From the NCBI GenBank assembly GCA_027574665.1, contig CM050656.1:13777501-13841500 (forward strand): 64,000 nucleotides of DNA, given 5' to 3'. Below are positions 1 to 9,328 of this stretch, piece after piece. Under the pieces are notes generated by a model. That model was not told where the DNA came from. It did not search any database and saw only the letters and a list, made by a program, of their open reading frames with translations. This DNA comes from Rhynochetos jubatus (taxonomy: Eukaryota > Chordata > Aves > Eurypygiformes > Rhynochetidae). A program made the translations under genes and the position numbers. Within the stretch, counting starts at the first letter, position 1. The number at the start of each line of letters is the position of its first letter.

Positions 1-27
1 ATGTCGGTGCAGTGTCGTGCTCGTCTT

Positions 28-52
28 GGCAGGCCTTTGCAATCCCAATTAT
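28..52 (+). other. Almost invariant core of the unit
   Basis: This stretch runs from GGCAGGCC through TTGCAAT and CCAATTAT. Across about 365 units I see very few changes inside it: AGGACTTTGC near 42802, TTGCAAACC near 34895, GCAACCCC near 60218, and the linked CCTGGCAGG change in the five-copy cassette just upstream. Flanking positions 23 and 53 and the telomeric tract vary in tens of units, so the core stands out as conserved. It resembles no CENP-B box that I can see. It could bind a protein or could simply have escaped mutation before the last rounds of amplification. Confidence 0.5.
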
Positions 53-70
53 CCCTGGAGCTGTGGGCTT

Positions 71-84
71 TCTGGTTCTCCAGA
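71..84 (+). other. Short hairpin abutting the telomeric tract
   Basis: TCTGG, loop TTCT, CCAGA: a 5 bp perfect stem with a 4 nt loop whose last base directly precedes the first telomeric hexamer. It recurs in nearly every unit. Occasional stem changes are seen (G to C at about 18555 and 34401, G to T at about 34753, TCTGCAGA forms at about 20804, 22530, 25130 and 31436, CTCTAGA at about 37921 and 42674), and none is compensated on the other arm. The element may therefore be incidental. Confidence 0.5.
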
Positions 85-108
85 CCCTAACCCTAACCCT
101 AACCCTAG
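85..108 (+). repeat. Embedded telomere-like tract (representative)
   Basis: Three CCCTAA hexamers plus CCCTAG, read on the + strand. The minus strand therefore reads CTAGGG followed by three TTAGGG: four GGG runs spaced by TTA, the minimum for an intramolecular telomeric G-quadruplex. It also gives three matches to the YTAGGGTTR consensus of vertebrate TRF1/TRF2 Myb domains. An equivalent tract lies in every unit of the array. The common variants are CCGTAA as the third hexamer (about 67 units), loss of one hexamer (16 units), and single changes such as TAAGCC near 2201 and 34098 or CTTAACC near 27412, 28116 and 41102. Binding and folding are inferred from motif matches only. Confidence 0.93.
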
Positions 109-131
109 AAGTTGCCGACGGCGGTTTCCGG

Positions 132-146
132 CCACGCCCCCCGTGG
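132..146 (+). other. C-loop inverted repeat CCACG-C5-CGTGG
   Basis: A 5 bp perfect inverted repeat (CCACG and CGTGG) flanks five C residues; the left arm with its following bases forms CCACGCCC, which resembles the KLF/Sp GC-box class. This is the most variable site of the unit. The frequent alternatives replace the right arm: C8 followed by GGGTTC (for example near 1551, 8060, 44145), C8 followed by GCGTTC (near 5065, 11050, 28341), ACCCACGCGTTGTGG (17570, 35694, 36046, 39914) and AACCACGCGTTCTGG (26759, 27815, 30268, 41149). The alternatives abolish the inverted repeat or shift it. Any regulatory role is speculative. Confidence 0.45.
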
Positions 147-3100
147 GTTCTGGCTAGGAAAGCTGGGGAGGGAGCCATGTCGGTGCAGTGTCGTGCTCCT
201 CTTGGCAGGCCTTTGCAATCCCAATTATCCCTGGAGCTGTGGGCTTTCTGGTTCTCCAGACCCTAACCCTAACCCTAACCCTAGAAGTTGCCGACGGCGG
301 TTTCCGGCCACGCCCCCCGTGGGTTCTGGCTAGGAAAGCTGGGGAGGGAGCCATGTCGGTGCAGTGTCGTGCTCGTCTTGGCAGGCCTTTGCAATCCCAA
401 TTATCCCTGGAGCTGTGGGCTTTCTGGTTCTCCAGACCCTAACCCTAACCGTAACCCTAGAAGTTGCCGACGGCGGTTTCCGGCCACGCCCCCCGTGGGT
501 TCTGGCTAGGAAAGCTGGGGAGGGAGCCATGTCGGTGCAGTGTCGTGCTCCTCTTGGCAGGCCTTTGCAATCCCAATTATCCCTGGAGCTGTGGGCTTTC
601 TGGTTCTCCAGACCCTAACCCTAACCCTAACCCTAGAAGTTGCCGACGGCGGTTTCCGGCCACGCCCCCCGTGGGTTCTGGCTAGGAAAGGTGGGGAGGG
701 AGCCATGTCGGTGCAGTGTCGTGCTCGTCTTGGCAGGCCTTTGCAATCCCAATTATCCCTGGAGCTGTGGGCTTTCTGGTTCTCCAGACCCTAACCCTAA
801 CCCTAACCCTAGAAGTTGCCGACGGCGGTTTCCGGCCACGCCCCCCGTGGGTTCTGGCTAGGAAAGCTGGGGAGGGAGCCATGTCGGTGCAGTGTCGTGC
901 TCGTCTTGGCAGGCCTTTGCAATCCCAATTATCCCTGGAGCTGTGGGCTTTCTGGTTCTCCAGACCCTAACCCTAACCCTAACCCTAGAAGTTGCCGACG
1001 GCGGTTTCCGGCCACGCCCCCCGTGGGTTCTGGCTAGGAAAAGTGGGGAGGGAGCCATGTCGGTGCAGTGTCGTGCTCCTCTTGGCAGGCCTTTGCAATC
1101 CCAATTATCCCTGGAGCTGTGGGCTTTCTGGTTCTCCAGACCCTAACCCTAACCCTAACCCTAGAAGTTGCCGACGGCGGTTTCCGGCCACGCCCCCCGT
1201 GGGTTCTGGCTAGGAAAGCTGGGGAGGGAGCCATGTCGGTGCAGTGTCGTGCTCCTCTTGGCAGGCCTTTGCAATCCCAATTATCCCTGGAGCTGTGGGC
1301 TTTCTGGTTCTCCAGACCCTAACCCTAACCCTAACCCTAGAAGTTGCCGCCGGCGGTTTCCGGCCACGCCCCCCGTGGGTTCTGGCTAGGAAAGCTGGGG
1401 AGGGAGCCATGTCGGTGCAGTGTCGTGCTCCTCTTGGCAGGCCTTTGCAATCCCAATTATCCCTGGAGCTGTGGGCTTTCTGGTTCTCCAGACCCTAACC
1501 CTAACCCTAACCCTAGAAGTTGCCGACGGCGGTTTCCGGCCACGCCCCCCCCGGGTTCTGGCTAGGAAAGCTGGGGAGGGAGCCATGTCGGTGCAGTGTC
1601 GTGCTCCTCTTGGCAGGCCTTTGCAATCCCAATTATCCCTGGAGCTGTGGGCTTTCTGGTTCTCCAGACCCTAACCCTAACCCTAACCCTAGAAGTTGCC
1701 GACGGCGGTTTCCGGCCACGCCCCCCGTGGGTTCTGGCTAGGAAAGCTGGGGAGGGAGCCATGTCGGTGCAGTGTCGTGCTCCTCTTGGCAGGCCTTTGC
1801 AATCCCAATTATGCCTGGAGCTGTGGGCTTTCTGGTTCTCCAGACCCTAACCCTAACCGTAACCCTAGAAGTTGCCGACGGCGGTTTCCGGCCACGCCCC
1901 CCGTGGGTTCTGGCTAGGAAAGCTGGGGAGGGAGCCATGTCGGTGCAGTGTCGTGCTCCTCTTGGCAGGCCTTTGCAATCCCAATTATCCCTGGAGCTGT
2001 GGGCTTTCTGGTTTTCCAGACCCTAACCCTAACCCTAACCCTAGAAGTTGCCGACGGCGGTTTCCGGCCACGCCCCCCGTGGGTTCTGGCTAGGAAAGCT
2101 GGGGAGGGAGCCATGTCGGTGCAGTGTCGTGCTCCTCTTGGCAGGCCTTTGCAATCCCAATTATCCTTGGAGCTGTGGGCTTTCTGGTTCTCCAGACCCT
2201 AAGCCTAACCCTAACCCTAGAAGTTGCCGACGGCGGTTTCCGGCCACGCCCCCCGTGGGTTCTGGCTAGGAAAGCTGGGGAGGGAGCCATGTCGGTGCAG
2301 TGTCGTGCTCCTCTTGGCAGGCCTTTGCAATCCCAATTATCCCTGGAGCTGTGGGCTTTCTGGTTCTCCAGACCCTAACCCTAACCCTAACCCTAGAAGT
2401 TGCCGACGGCGGTTTCCGGCCACGCCCCCCGTGGGTTCTGGCTAGGAAAAGTGGGGAGGGAGCCATGTCGGTGCAGTGTCGTGCTCCTCTTGGCAGGCCT
2501 TTGCAATCCCAATTATCCCTGGAGCTGTGGGCTTTCTGGTTCTCCAGACCCTAACCCTAACCCTAACCCTAGAAGTTGCCGACGGCGGTTTCCGGCCACG
2601 CCCCCCGTGGGTTCTGGCTAGGAAAGCTGGGGAGGGAGCCATGTCGGTGCAGTGTCGTGCTCCTCTTGGCAGGCCTTTGCAATCCCAATTATCCCTGGAG
2701 CTGTGGGCTTTCTGGTTCTCCAGACCCTAACCCTAACCCTAACCCTAGAAGTTGCCGACGGCGGTTTCCGGCCACGCCCCCCGTGGGTTCTGGCTAGGAA
2801 AGCTGGGGAGGGAGCCATGTCGGTGCAGTGTCGTGCTCCTCTTGGCAGGCCTTTGCAATCCCAATTATCCCTGGAGCTGTGGGCTTTCTGGTTCTCCAGA
2901 CCCTAACCCTAACCCTAACCCTAGAAGTTGCCGACGGCGGTTTCCGGCCACGCCCCCCGTGGGTTCTGGCTAGGAAAGCTGGGGAGGGAGCCATGTCGGT
3001 GCAGTGTCGTGCTCGTCTTGGCAGGCCTTTGCAATCCCAATTATCCCTGGAGCTGTGGGCTTTCTGGTTCTCCAGACCCTAACCCTAACCCTAACCCTAG

Positions 3101-3168
3101 AAGTTGCCGACGGCGGTTTCCGGCCACGCCCCCCGTGGGTTCTGGCTAGGAAAGCTGGGGAGGGAGCC

Positions 3169-6100
3169 ATGTCGGTGCAGTGTCGTGCTCCTCTTGGCAG
3201 GCCTTTGCAATCCCAATTATCCCTGGAGCTGTGGGCTTTCTGGTTCTCCAGACCCTAACCCTAACCCTAACCCTAGAAGTTGCCGACGGCGGTTTCCGGC
3301 CACGCCCCCCGTGGGTTCTGGCTAGGAAAAGTGGGGAGGGAGCCATGTCGGTGCAGTGTCGTGCTCGTCTTGGCAGGCCTTTGCAATCCCAATTATCCCT
3401 GGAGCTGTGGGCTTTCTGGTTCTCCAGACCCTAACCCTAACCCTAACCCTAGAAGTTGCCGACGGCGGTTTCCGGCCACGCCCCCCGTGGGTTCTGGCTA
3501 GGAAAGCTGGGGAGGGAGCCATGTCGGTGCAGTGTCGTGCTCCTCTTGGCAGGCCTTTGCAATCCCAATTATCCCTGGAGCTGTGGGCTTTCTGGTTCTC
3601 CAGACCCTAACCCTAACCCTAACCCTAGAAGTTGCCGACGGCGGTTTCCGGCCACGCCCCCCGTGGGTTCTGGCTAGGAAAGCTGGGGAGGGAGCCATGT
3701 CGGTGCAGTGTCGTGCTCCTCTTGGCAGGCCTTTGCAATCCCAATTATCCCTGGAGCTGTGGGCTTTCTGGTTCTCCAGACCCTAACCCTAACCCTAACC
3801 CTAGAAGTTGCCGACGGCGGTTTCCGGCCACGCCCCCCGTGGGTTCTGGCTAGGAAAGCTGGGGAGGGAGCCATGTCGGTGCAGTGTCGTGCTCCTCTTG
3901 GCAGGCCTTTGCAATCCCAATTATCCCTGGAGCTGTGGGCTTTCTGGTTCTCCAGACCCTAACCCTAACCCTAACCCTAGAAGTTGCCGACGGCGGTTTC
4001 CGGCCACGCCCCCCGTGGGTTCTGGCTAGGAAAGCTGGGGAGGGAGCCATGTCGGTGCAGTGTCGTGCTCGTCTTGGCAGGCCTTTGCAATCCCAATTAT
4101 CCCTGGAGCTGTGGGCTTTCTGGTTCTCCAGACCCTAACCCTAACCCTAACCCTAGAAGTTGCCGACGGCGGTTTCCGGCCACGCCCCCCGTGGGTTCTA
4201 GCTAGGAAAGCTGGGGAGGGAGCCATGTCGGTGCAGTGTCGTGCTCCTCTTGGCAGGCCTTTGCAATCCCAATTATCCCTGGAGCTGTGGGCTTTCTGGT
4301 TCTCCAGACCCTAACCCTAACCCTAACCCTAGAAGTTGCCGACGGCGGTTTCCGGCCACGCCCCCCGTGGGTTCTGGCTAGGAAAGCTGGGGAGGGAGCC
4401 ATGTCGGTGCAGTGTCGTGCTCCTCTTGGCAGGCCTTTGCAATCCCAATTATCCCTGGAGCTGTGGGCTTTCTGGTTCTCCAGACCCTAACCCTAACCCT
4501 AACCCTAGAAGTTGCCGACGGCGGTTTCCGGCCACGCCCCCCCCGGGTTCTGGCTAGGAAAGCTGGGGAGGGAGCCATGTCGGTGCAGTGTCGTGCTCCT
4601 CTTGGCAGGCCTTTGCAATCCCAATTATCCCTGGAGCTGTGGGCTTTCTGGTTCTCCAGACCCTAACCCTAACCCTAACCCTAGAAGTTGCCGACGGCGG
4701 TTTCCGGCCACGCCCCCCGTGGGTTCTGGCTAGGAAAGCTGGGGAGGGAGCCATGTCGGTGCAGTGTCGTGCTCCTCTTGGCAGGCCTTTGCAATCCCAA
4801 TTATCCCTGGAGCTGTGGGCTTTCTGGTTCTCCAGACCCTAACCCTAACCCTAACCCTAGAAGTTGCCGACGGCGGTTTCCGGCCACGCCCCCCGTGGGT
4901 TCTGGCTAGGAAAGCTGGGGAGGGAGCCATGTCGGTGCAGTGTCGTGCTCCTCTTGGCAGGCCTTTGCAATCCCAATTATCCCTGGAGCTGTGGGCTTTC
5001 TGGTTCTCCAGACCCTAACCCTAACCCTAACCCTAGAAGTTGCCGACGGCGGTTTCCGGCCACGCCCCCCCCGCGTTCTGGCTAGGAAAGCTGGGGAGGG
5101 AGCCATGTCGGTGCAGTGTCGTGCTCCTCTTGGCAGGCCTTTGCAATCCCAATTATCCCTGGAGCTGTGGGCTTTCTGGTTCTCCAGACCCTAACCCTAA
5201 CCGTAACCCTAGAAGTTGCCGACGGCGGTTTCCGGCCACGCCCCCCGTGGGTTCTGGCTAGGAAAGCTGGGGAGGGAGCCATGTCGGTGCAGTGTCGTGC
5301 TCCTCTTGGCAGGCCTTTGCAATCCCAATTATCCCTGGAGCTGTGGGCTTTCTGGTTCTCCAGACCCTAACCCTAACCCTAACCCTAGAAGTTGCCGACG
5401 GCGGTTTCCGGCCACGCCCCCCCCGCGTTCTGGCTAGGAAAGCTGGGGAGGGAGCCATGTCGGTGCAGTGTCGTGCTCCTCTTGGCAGGCCTTTGCAATC
5501 CCAATTATCCCTGGAGCTGTGGGCTTTCTGGTTCTCCAGACCCTAACCCTAACCCTAACCCTAGAAGTTGCCGACGGCGGTTTCCGGCCACGCCCCCCGT
5601 GGGTTCTGGCTAGGAAAGCTGGGGAGGGAGCCATGTCGGTGCAGTGTCGTGCTCCTCTTGGCAGGCCTTTGCAATCCCAATTATCCCTGGAGCTGTGGGC
5701 TTTCTGGTTCTCCAGACCCTAACCCTAACCCTAACCCTAGAAGTTGCCGACGGCGGTTTCCGGCCACGCCCCCCGTGGGTTCTGGCTAGGAAAGCTGGGG
5801 AGGGAGCCATGTCGGTGCAGTGTCGTGCTCCTCTTGGCAGGCCTTTGCAATCCCAATTATCCCTGGAGCTGTGGGCTTTCTGGTTCTCCAGACCCTAACC
5901 CTAACCCTAACCCTAGAAGTTGCCGACGGCGGTTTCCGGCCACGCCCCCCGTGGGTTCTGGCTAGGAAAGCTGGGGAGGGAGCCATGTCGGTGCAGTGTC
6001 GTGCTCCTCTTGGCAGGCCTTTGCAATCCCAATTATCCCTGGAGCTGTGGGCTTTCTGGTTCTCCAGACCCTAACCCTAACCCTAACCCTAGAAGTTGCC

Positions 6101-9100
6101 GACGGCGGTTTCCGGCCACGCCCCCCCCGCGTTCTGGCTAGGAAAGCTGGGGAGGGAGCCATGTTGGTGCAGTGTCGTGCTCCTCTTGGCAGGCCTTTGC
6201 AATCCCAATTATCCCTGGAGCTGTGGGCTTTCTGGTTCTCCAGACCCTAACCCTAACCCTAACCCTAGAAGTTGCCGACGGCGGTTTCCGGCCACGCCCC
6301 CCGTGGGTTCTGGCTAGGAAAGCTGGGGAGGGAGCCATGTCAGTGCAGTGTCGTGCTCCTCTTGGCAGGCCTTTGCAATCCCAATTATCCCTGGAGCTGT
6401 GGGCTTTCTGGTTCTCCAGACCCTAACCCTAACCCTAACCCTAGAAGTTGCCGACGGCGGTTTCCGGCCACGCCCCCCGTGGGTTCTGGCTAGGAAAGCT
6501 GGGGAGGGAGCCATGTCGGTGCAGTGTCGTGCTCCTCTTGGCAGGCCTTTGCAATCCCAATTATGCCTGGAGCTGTGGGCTTTCTGGTTCTCCAGACCCT
6601 AACCCTAACCCTAACCCTAGAAGTTGCCGACGGCGGTTTCCGGCCACGCCCCCCGTGGGTTCTGGCTAGGAAAGCTGGGGAGGGAGCCATGTCGGTGCAG
6701 TGTCGTGCTCCTCTTGGCAGGCCTTTGCAATCCCAATTATCCCTGGAGCTGTGGGCTTTCTGGTTCTCCAGACCCTAACCCTAACCCTAACCCTAGAAGT
6801 TGCCGACGGCGGTTTCCGGCCACGCCCCCTGTGGGTTCTGGCTAGGAATGCTGGCGAGGGAGCCATGTCGGTGCAGTGTCGTGCTCCTCTTGGCAGGCCT
6901 TTGCAATCCCAATTATCCCTGGAGCTGTGGGCTTTCTGGTTCTCCAGACCCTAACCCTAACCCTAACCCTAGAAGTTGCCGACGGCGGTTTCCGGCCACG
7001 CCCCCCGTGGGTTCTGGCTAGGAAAGCTGGGGAGGGAGCCATGTCGGTGCAGTGTCGTGCTCCTCTTGGCAGGCCTTTGCAATCCCAATTATCCCTGGAG
7101 CTGTGGGCTTTCTGGTTCTCCAGACCCTAACCCTAACCCTAACCCTAGAAGTTGCCGACGGCGGTTTCCGGCCACGCCCCCCGTGGGTTCTGGCTAGGAA
7201 AGCTGGGGAGGGAGCCATGTCGGTGCAGTGTCGTGCTCCTCTTGGCAGGCCTTTGCAATCCCAATTATCCCTGGAGCTGTGGGCTTTCTGGTTCTCCAGA
7301 CCCTAACCCTAACCCTAACCCTAGAAGTTGCCGACGGCGGTTTCCGGCCACGCCCCCCGTGGGTTCTGGCTAGGAATGCTGGCGAGGGAGCCATGTCGGT
7401 GCAGTGTCGTGCTCCTCTTGGCAGGCCTTTGCAATCCCAATTATCCCTGGAGCTGTGGGCTTTCTGGTTCTCCAGACCCTAACCCTAACCCTAACCCTAG
7501 AAGTTGCCGACGGCGGTTTCCGGCCACGCCCCCCGTGGGTTCTGGCTAGGAAAGGTGGGGAGGGAGCCATGTCGGTGCAGTGTCGTGCTCCTCTTGGCAG
7601 GCCTTTGCAATCCCAATTATGCCTGGAGCTGTGGGCTTTCTGGTTCTCCAGACCCTAACCCTAACCCTAACCCTAGAAGTTGCCGACGGCGGTTTCCGGC
7701 CACGCCCACCGTGGGTTCTGGCTAGGAAAGCTGGGGAGGGAGCCATGTCGGTGCAGTGTCGTGCTCCTCTTGGCAGGCCTTTGCAATCCCAATTATCCCT
7801 GGAGCTGTGGGCTTTCTGGTTCTCCAGACCCTAACCCTAACCCTAACCCTAGAAGTTGCCGACGGCGGTTTCCGGCCACGCCCCCCGTGGGTTCTGGCTA
7901 GGAATGCTGGCGAGGGAGCCATGTCGGTGCAGTGTCGTGCTCCTCTTGGCAGGCCTTTGCAATCCCAATTATCCCTGGAGCTGTGGGCTTTCTGGTTCTC
8001 CAGACCCTAACCCTAACCCTAACCCTAGAAGTTGCCGACGGCGGTTTCCGGCCACGCCCCCCCCGGGTTCTGGCTAGGAAAGCTGGGGAGGGAGCCATGT
8101 CGGTGCAGTGTCGTGCTCCTCTTGGCAGGCCTTTGCAATCCCAATTATCCCTGGAGCTGTGGGCTTTCTGGTTCTCCAGACCCTAACCCTAACCCTAACC
8201 CTAGAAGTTGCCGACGGCGTTTTCCGGCCACGCCCCCCGTGGGTTCTGGCTAGGAAAGCTGGGGAGGGAGCCATGTCGGTGCAGTGTCGTGCTCCTCTTG
8301 GCAGGCCTTTGCAATCCCAATTATCCCTGGAGCTGTGGGCTTTCTGGTTCTCCAGACCCTAACCCTAACCCTAACCCTAGAAGTTGGCGACGGCGGTTTC
8401 CGGCCACGCCCCCCGTGGGTTCTGGCTAGGAAAGCTGGGGAGGGAGCCATGTCGGTGCAGTGTCGTGCTCCTCTTGGCAGGCCTTTGCAATCCCAATTAT
8501 CCCTGGAGCTGTGGGCTTTCTGGTTCTCCAGACCCTAACCCTAACCCTAACCCTAGAAGTTGCCGACGGCGGTTTCCGGCCACGCCCCCCGTGGGTTCTG
8601 GCTAGGAAAGCTGGGGAGGGAGCCATGTCGGTGCAGTGTCGTGCTCCTCTTGGCAGGCCTTTGCAATCCCAATTATCCCTGGAGCTGTGGGCTTTCTGGT
8701 TCTCCAGACCCTAACCCTAACCCTAACCCTAGAAGTTGCCGACGGCGGTTTCCGGCCACGCCCCCCGTGGGTTCTGGCTAGGAATGCTGGCGAGGGAGCC
8801 ATGTCGGTGCAGTGTCGTGCTCCTCTTGGCAGGCCTTTGCAATCCCAATTATCCCTGGAGCTGTGGGCTTTCTGGTTCTCCAGACCCTAACCCTAACCCT
8901 AACCCTAGAAGTTGCCGACGGCGGTTTCCGGCCACGCCCCCCGTGGGTTCTGGCTAGGAAAGCTGGGGAGGGAGCCATGTCGGTGCAGTGTCGTGCTCCT
9001 CTTGGCAGGCCTTTGCAATCCCAATTATCCCTGGAGCTGTGGGCTTTCTGGTTCTCCAGACCCTAACCCTAACCCTAACCCTAGAAGTTGCCGACGGCGG

Positions 9101-9152
9101 TTTCCGGCCACGCCCCCCGTGGGTTCTGGCTAGGAAAGCTGGGGAGGGAGCC
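3169..9152 (+). repeat. Large duplicated block, copy A (34 units)
   Basis: A long ordered series of unit tags here reappears in copy B. Matching tags at an offset of 6,160 bp (35 units) include AAAAGTGGGG at about 3327, G at position 23 of the units at 3345 and 4049, GTTCTAGCTAGG at about 4197 and C8-GGG at about 4551. The offset drops to 5,984 bp for the series C8-GCG 5065, C8-GCG 6122 with ATGTTGG 6163, GTCAGTG 6339 and CCCCTGTGGG 6826, then returns to 6,160 bp for GGAATGCTGGCG 7375, AAAGGTGGGG 7551, GCCCACCG 7706, GGCGTTTTCC 8217 and TTGGCGACG 8385. The offset shifts show loss and gain of single whole units. Confidence 0.85.
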
Positions 9153-9328
9153 ATGTCGGTGCAGTGTCGTGCTCCTCTTGGCAGGCCTTTGCAATCCCAA
9201 TTATCCCTGGAGCTGTGGGCTTTCTGGTTCTCCAGACCCTAACCCTAACCCTAACCCTAGAAGTTGCCGACGGCGGTTTCCGGCCACGCCCCCCGTGGGT
9301 TCTGGCTAGGAAAAGTGGGGAGGGAGCC

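Larger units (their letters stand above)
1..176 (+). repeat. Reference satellite unit (anatomy)
   Basis: This unit is used as the coordinate frame, starting at ATGTCGGTGC. In order it holds: a variable base at position 23 (C or G); an almost invariant core at 28-52 with TTGCAAT and CCAAT; a variable base at 53; a short hairpin at 71-84; the telomeric tract at 85-108; a CpG-dense stretch at 115-143; a C-rich hairpin at 132-146; and a G-rich end at 163-173 (GGGGAGGG in part). This first unit carries G at position 23; C is the majority state in the array. The StuI palindrome AGGCCT at 31-36 is present in nearly every unit. The unit length is not a multiple of three, so reading frames cannot continue from unit to unit. 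Confidence 0.95.
1..3168 (+). repeat. Left segment, 18 near-consensus units
   Basis: Eighteen 176 bp units, all full length. Tags that differ from consensus are sparse: G at position 23 in several units, CCGTAA as third hexamer at 451 and about 1859, AAAAGTGGGG in place of AAAGCTGGGG at about 1038 and 2447, GCCGCCGGC at about 1346, the C8-GGG right-arm form near 1551, ATTATGCC near 1809, and TAAGCC near 2201. No tag series repeats with an obvious longer period here. The left window edge falls at the start of a unit and is not the array end. Confidence 0.85.

Noticed and set aside
1-176. CENP-B box and centromeric satellite identity
   Set aside because: I see no match to the core TTCG and CGGG pattern with correct spacing in the unit. 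A centromeric location cannot be excluded, but the telomeric hexamers favour a subtelomeric one.
12-266. Recurring 84, 73 and 66 residue open frames on both strands, one set per unit, as candidate small proteins
   Set aside because: They overlap one another in several frames, stop inside each unit at the telomeric TAA or nearby, and their variation follows DNA-level changes without frame preference. The unit length is not a multiple of three. Nothing resembles a gene start or known domain.
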